A stretch of 64,000 nucleotides of DNA, from NCBI GenBank assembly GCA_964462515.1, contig CAYWXK010000001.1, forward strand, positions 124,001 through 188,000, written 5' to 3'. Below are positions 61,174 through 64,000 of this stretch, piece after piece. Origin of the DNA: CAYWXK01 sp964462515. GTDB taxonomy: Bacteria > Planctomycetota > Phycisphaerae > Sedimentisphaerales > Anaerobacaceae. How positions within the stretch are numbered: the first letter of the stretch is position 1; every line of letters starts with the position of its first letter. A program made the translations under genes and the position numbers. Under the pieces are notes generated by a model that was not told the origin of the DNA, searched no databases, and saw only the letters and a list, made by a program, of their open reading frames with translations.

Positions 61174-64000
61174 ATGAGCTCCGAAACGAAACAGAAACTG
61201 TTCATAATTACAAAGGCCATTTTTCTTTATAAAGCATTCCTGACCTTATTTCTTGTCGCTTGTTTCTTTCATACTGCTACCGCCGCAGAGGGGCCGATTA
61301 GTTTTTATATCTCTCGTGATGGAAAAGACACATGGTCGGGCCGGCTTTCTGAACCGAACAAGGACCGCAGCGATGGGCCGTTTGCCACGCTTACGCGTGC
61401 TCGTGATGCCATAAGCGAAATGAAAAAAAGTGCCGGTCTGCCTGAAGGACAGGTAAGCGTATGGATTCTAAATGGCTCTTATTATCTTACAGAGAGCTTT
61501 GAGCTGACGTCTGAGGACAGCGGCACTGAAAAAACTCAAATTGCTTATCAAACTGCGCCTTATGAGCAGGTCAACATAATCGGAGGCCGACAGATAAATG
61601 AGTGGCGCAAGGTAACAGACCAGACTGTTTTGAAAAGACTTAATCCTGCAGCTAACGGAAAAGTTTATCAGTCTGACCTGAAAGCCCAGGGCATTGACAA
61701 CTTCGGCCAGTTCCGCTCTCGCGGCTTTGGCCGTTCGGCTTCACCGGCTGCGCTGGAATTATTCTTTCAGGATAAGCCGATGACTGTTGCTCGCTGGCCC
61801 AATAGTGATTTTTTGAAAATCACAGGTTACACTGAGGCCGTTGGTGACGACCACGGCGGAAGCCTCGGCAAACTGACGGGCGGTTTCAACTACGAGGCAG
61901 ACCGCCCCAGCCGATGGAAAGATACAAACGATATATGGGTGCACGGATACTGGGCCTACGACTGGGCGAACTCTTATGAGCATATTCAATCAATCGATGT
62001 CAATAATCATCTAATCAAGACCAGCCCGCCTTATGGAAACTATGGCTTCCGCAAAGGTGGGCGGTTCTACTTTCTCAACATTTTGGAAGAGCTGGATGAA
62101 CCGTCAGAATTCTACCTCGACCGTAAAAATGGCATCCTGTATTTTTGGCCGCCGTCACCCATAGAAGAGTGCAAAGCATTGGTTTCCATTGTGGAAAAAC
62201 CTCTCATTAACATAAATGGTGCCTCATATATTACGATTCGAGGATTGACGATTGAGTGCGCTCGGGGTGATGGTGTTCGCATTTCAGGCGGAAGTAAGAA
62301 CGTAGTAACGGATTGCACCCTGCGTAATCTGGGTAATAACGGCGTTACGGTGAGCGGCGGCAATTATCACGGCGTTTTTGATTGTGATATTTACCAGACG
62401 GGCGATGGCGGCATATCTTTAAGCGGCGGCGACCGCAAAACGCTTCTGCCGGCAGGACACTACGCTTACAAGAACCATATTCATAATGTGGCTCGATGGT
62501 CGAGGTGCTATGCGCCGGCAATTTCTGTGAATGGCGTTGGTATCAGTGTTTCCAATAACCTTATTCACGACCACCCTCACTGTGCTATTCTGTTCGGAGG
62601 TAACGAGCATCATATTGAGTCGAACGAGATACATCACGTCTGTATGGAAACCGGCGATGTAGGGGCAATCTATACAGGCAGAGACTACACATACCGCGGG
62701 AACATCATACGCTATAACTTTATCCACCATACCGGCGGCGTCGGTATGGGCTCAATGGGCATCTATATGGACGATTGTGTCAGCGGCACTCAGATTTATG
62801 GTAATATCCTCTGGAAGCTCCATCGGGCGGTGTTTATCGGCGGCGGGCGGGATTTTACTATCGAAAATAATATCTTTGTTGATTGTGACCCTGCCATAGA
62901 GATTGATGGACGCGGACTCAGCAAAGCCCCTGTCTGGCATGATATGGTTTATCAAACTATGAAAAAACACCTGGAAGATATGAACTGGAAACAGCCGCCT
63001 TATAGCGTCCGCTACCCACAGTTAGCTGACCTTGAAAGATTTTATGCTGCTGATGATGGTGTGCCGCCGGGAAACATCTCTATCCTGCGAAATATCTGTG
63101 TCGGCAGTGAGCTCCTCAAAACAACCTGGGGAGCTGCAAAGGATATGATTGTTGTTGGCGATAATCTGGTCGGGCAGGACCCCAATTTTATCGATGCGGC
63201 TAATGGTGACTTTCGCCTAAAGGATGATTCACCGGTTTTCAAACTCGGTTTCAAACCGCTCTTCACAGACCAAATCGGCCTAAAAAGACCCCCACGCTCT
63301 GTCCGCAAAGGACCGCCAGAAGTCGAAAAGCAGGATTATAAACAAGATATTGCACGCATAAAGGCCTTGGAAAAATCTTTTAGGCCGGGGCCGGTTAATA
63401 ATCTTACAGAGTATGAGAAGTTTGCTGATGAAATCCAGAGCAAGTGGGGTCAAAAGAACAAAGAATATTATGCACGTTTAATGTGGGAAGCTTGTAAACC
63501 CCTCAGCTCCGGGCGATTTAGTGATGAGCGCCAATATGACGTTGCAAGAAGATACGCCCTGTCGGCTCTTGCAGAGCCAAACGGAATTCCAATTGAAATC
63601 GAGTTGGAGCTTACAGGACATGTCATGACTGACACGGTCACACCAAGATCGCCAAAAGGCCAAGAGTGGACCCAAAGGCGAAAGAAAGATGTCGAGATAC
63701 GGTTCCACGCATGGAAGCGTTTGAAAGATGCTATTGATCCAAACTGGGATCCCAACGAGGAATTGTGGAGCCCCAATGCTGTAGCTGCTAGCATGGGGTT
63801 CCCAGGCACTATAGAACCTGAATCTATAAAGGATCCGAATCTTCGTGCTGAGTACGAGACGGCCATAGAAAGAAATAAACAGAAGATCGAAAAATACACT
63901 GAGCAGAGTAGGTTGCATAAGTGGTTGGAGAGATATCCGAAAAGGGCAGAAGAATATATTGTTCAAGCATACTCGAGACCACCATTTAATTTGGAAGAGT
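61174..64000 (+). CDS. Secreted right-handed beta-helix (GH141-like) protein, runs off the window
   Basis: Translation from ATG 61174 stays open to base 64000 (942 codons) without a stop, so the 3' end lies outside the window. Signal peptide: FLYKAFLTLFLVACFFHTATAAEG. The N-terminal FYISRDGKDTWSGRLSEPN and then DGPFATLTRARDAI opening, the W-rich middle, and the beta-helix rungs from about 355 to 610 (NGASYITIRGLTIECARGDG, GVTVSGGNYHGVFDCDIYQT, HHIESNEIHHVCMETGDVGA) resemble GH141-type glycosidases and related pectin-acting beta-helix enzymes; the exact family is not proven. After about residue 705 there is a charged alpha-helical extension of over 230 residues (YKQDIARIKALEKSF, AEYETAIERNKQKIEKYTEQ) not typical of these enzymes. 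Confidence 0.8.
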   Translation, partial: MSSETKQKLFIITKAIFLYKAFLTLFLVACFFHTATAAEGPISFYISRDGKDTWSGRLSEPNKDRSDGPFATLTRARDAISEMKKSAGLPEGQVSVWILNGSYYLTESFELTSEDSGTEKTQIAYQTAPYEQVNIIGGRQINEWRKVTDQTVLKRLNPAANGKVYQSDLKAQGIDNFGQFRSRGFGRSASPAALELFFQDKPMTVARWPNSDFLKITGYTEAVGDDHGGSLGKLTGGFNYEADRPSRWKDTNDIWVHGYWAYDWANSYEHIQSIDVNNHLIKTSPPYGNYGFRKGGRFYFLNILEELDEPSEFYLDRKNGILYFWPPSPIEECKALVSIVEKPLININGASYITIRGLTIECARGDGVRISGGSKNVVTDCTLRNLGNNGVTVSGGNYHGVFDCDIYQTGDGGISLSGGDRKTLLPAGHYAYKNHIHNVARWSRCYAPAISVNGVGISVSNNLIHDHPHCAILFGGNEHHIESNEIHHVCMETGDVGAIYTGRDYTYRGNIIRYNFIHHTGGVGMGSMGIYMDDCVSGTQIYGNILWKLHRAVFIGGGRDFTIENNIFVDCDPAIEIDGRGLSKAPVWHDMVYQTMKKHLEDMNWKQPPYSVRYPQLADLERFYAADDGVPPGNISILRNICVGSELLKTTWGAAKDMIVVGDNLVGQDPNFIDAANGDFRLKDDSPVFKLGFKPLFTDQIGLKRPPRSVRKGPPEVEKQDYKQDIARIKALEKSFRPGPVNNLTEYEKFADEIQSKWGQKNKEYYARLMWEACKPLSSGRFSDERQYDVARRYALSALAEPNGIPIEIELELTGHVMTDTVTPRSPKGQEWTQRRKKDVEIRFHAWKRLKDAIDPNWDPNEELWSPNAVAASMGFPGTIEPESIKDPNLRAEYETAIERNKQKIEKYTEQSRLHKWLERYPKRAEEYIVQAYSRPPFNLEE

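Noticed and set aside
1..64000. CRISPR array, rRNA or transposase gene
   Set aside because: No regularly spaced identical repeats with unique spacers, no rRNA signatures and no transposase motifs were found on reading both strands.

Overview
The window looks like a chromosome segment of an anaerobic Planctomycetota bacterium, probably class Phycisphaerae. This is inferred from four things. There is a short protein of the family I remember as restricted to Verrucomicrobia and Planctomycetes (39422-39775). Secreted proteins end in dockerin-like modules of the GDxDGDGxVDxxDL...NWL type. There are many secreted polysaccharide-acting enzymes. Cell-envelope genes (LptF/LptG, an AsmA-like protein, two secretins) indicate an outer membrane. 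A sulfide-dependent type of Thi4 fits an anoxic lifestyle.

Layout. Positions 1-9.4 kb are a secretome region: a phage-tail/S74-like protein, a dockerin protein, a five-gene locus (three related small secreted proteins, a two-domain Ig/chaperone-like protein and an orphan secretin), a GH5-like enzyme and an FGE-fold protein. Positions 9.6-15.6 kb hold a membrane pyrophosphatase, a LysE exporter, a metallophosphoesterase lipoprotein and a YihY/BrkB protein. Positions 15.7-24.8 kb (minus strand) hold a giant AsmA-like protein, the rpsB-tsf-pyrH-frr translation operon, a conserved hypothetical gene and a second orphan secretin with a long helical tail. Positions 25.1-40.8 kb are mostly housekeeping: rimO, pgsA, GH16, a TPP-riboswitch-controlled thi4-HD operon, dnaE, a small gene plus nucleotidyltransferase pair, tmk-holB-ricT-like-metG, the Verruco/Plancto protein and dapF. 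Positions 41-48 kb hold a decayed dockerin gene, a GC-richer large glycosidase-like gene and the lptF/lptG pair. Positions 48.2-52.5 kb are an AT-rich restriction-modification pair flanked by repeats. Positions 52.5-64 kb hold thiC with its own TPP riboswitch, FG-GAP/VCBS proteins, an M24 peptidase, a PL10 pectate lyase, a rhomboid protease and a beta-helix enzyme that runs off the end.

The two most unusual structures are these. (1) The TPP riboswitch upstream of thiC has about 120 nt with inverted repeat ends inserted in loop L5, splitting an otherwise recognisable aptamer. (2) The 1.3-6.5 kb locus pairs pilin-like or WxL-like subunits with a chaperone-like protein and a secretin instead of an usher. 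In addition, palindromic dispersed repeats run in frame through the N-terminal regions of at least three secreted-protein genes (secretin, GH5, FG-GAP protein).

No rRNA, convincing tRNA, CRISPR array or transposase gene was seen.
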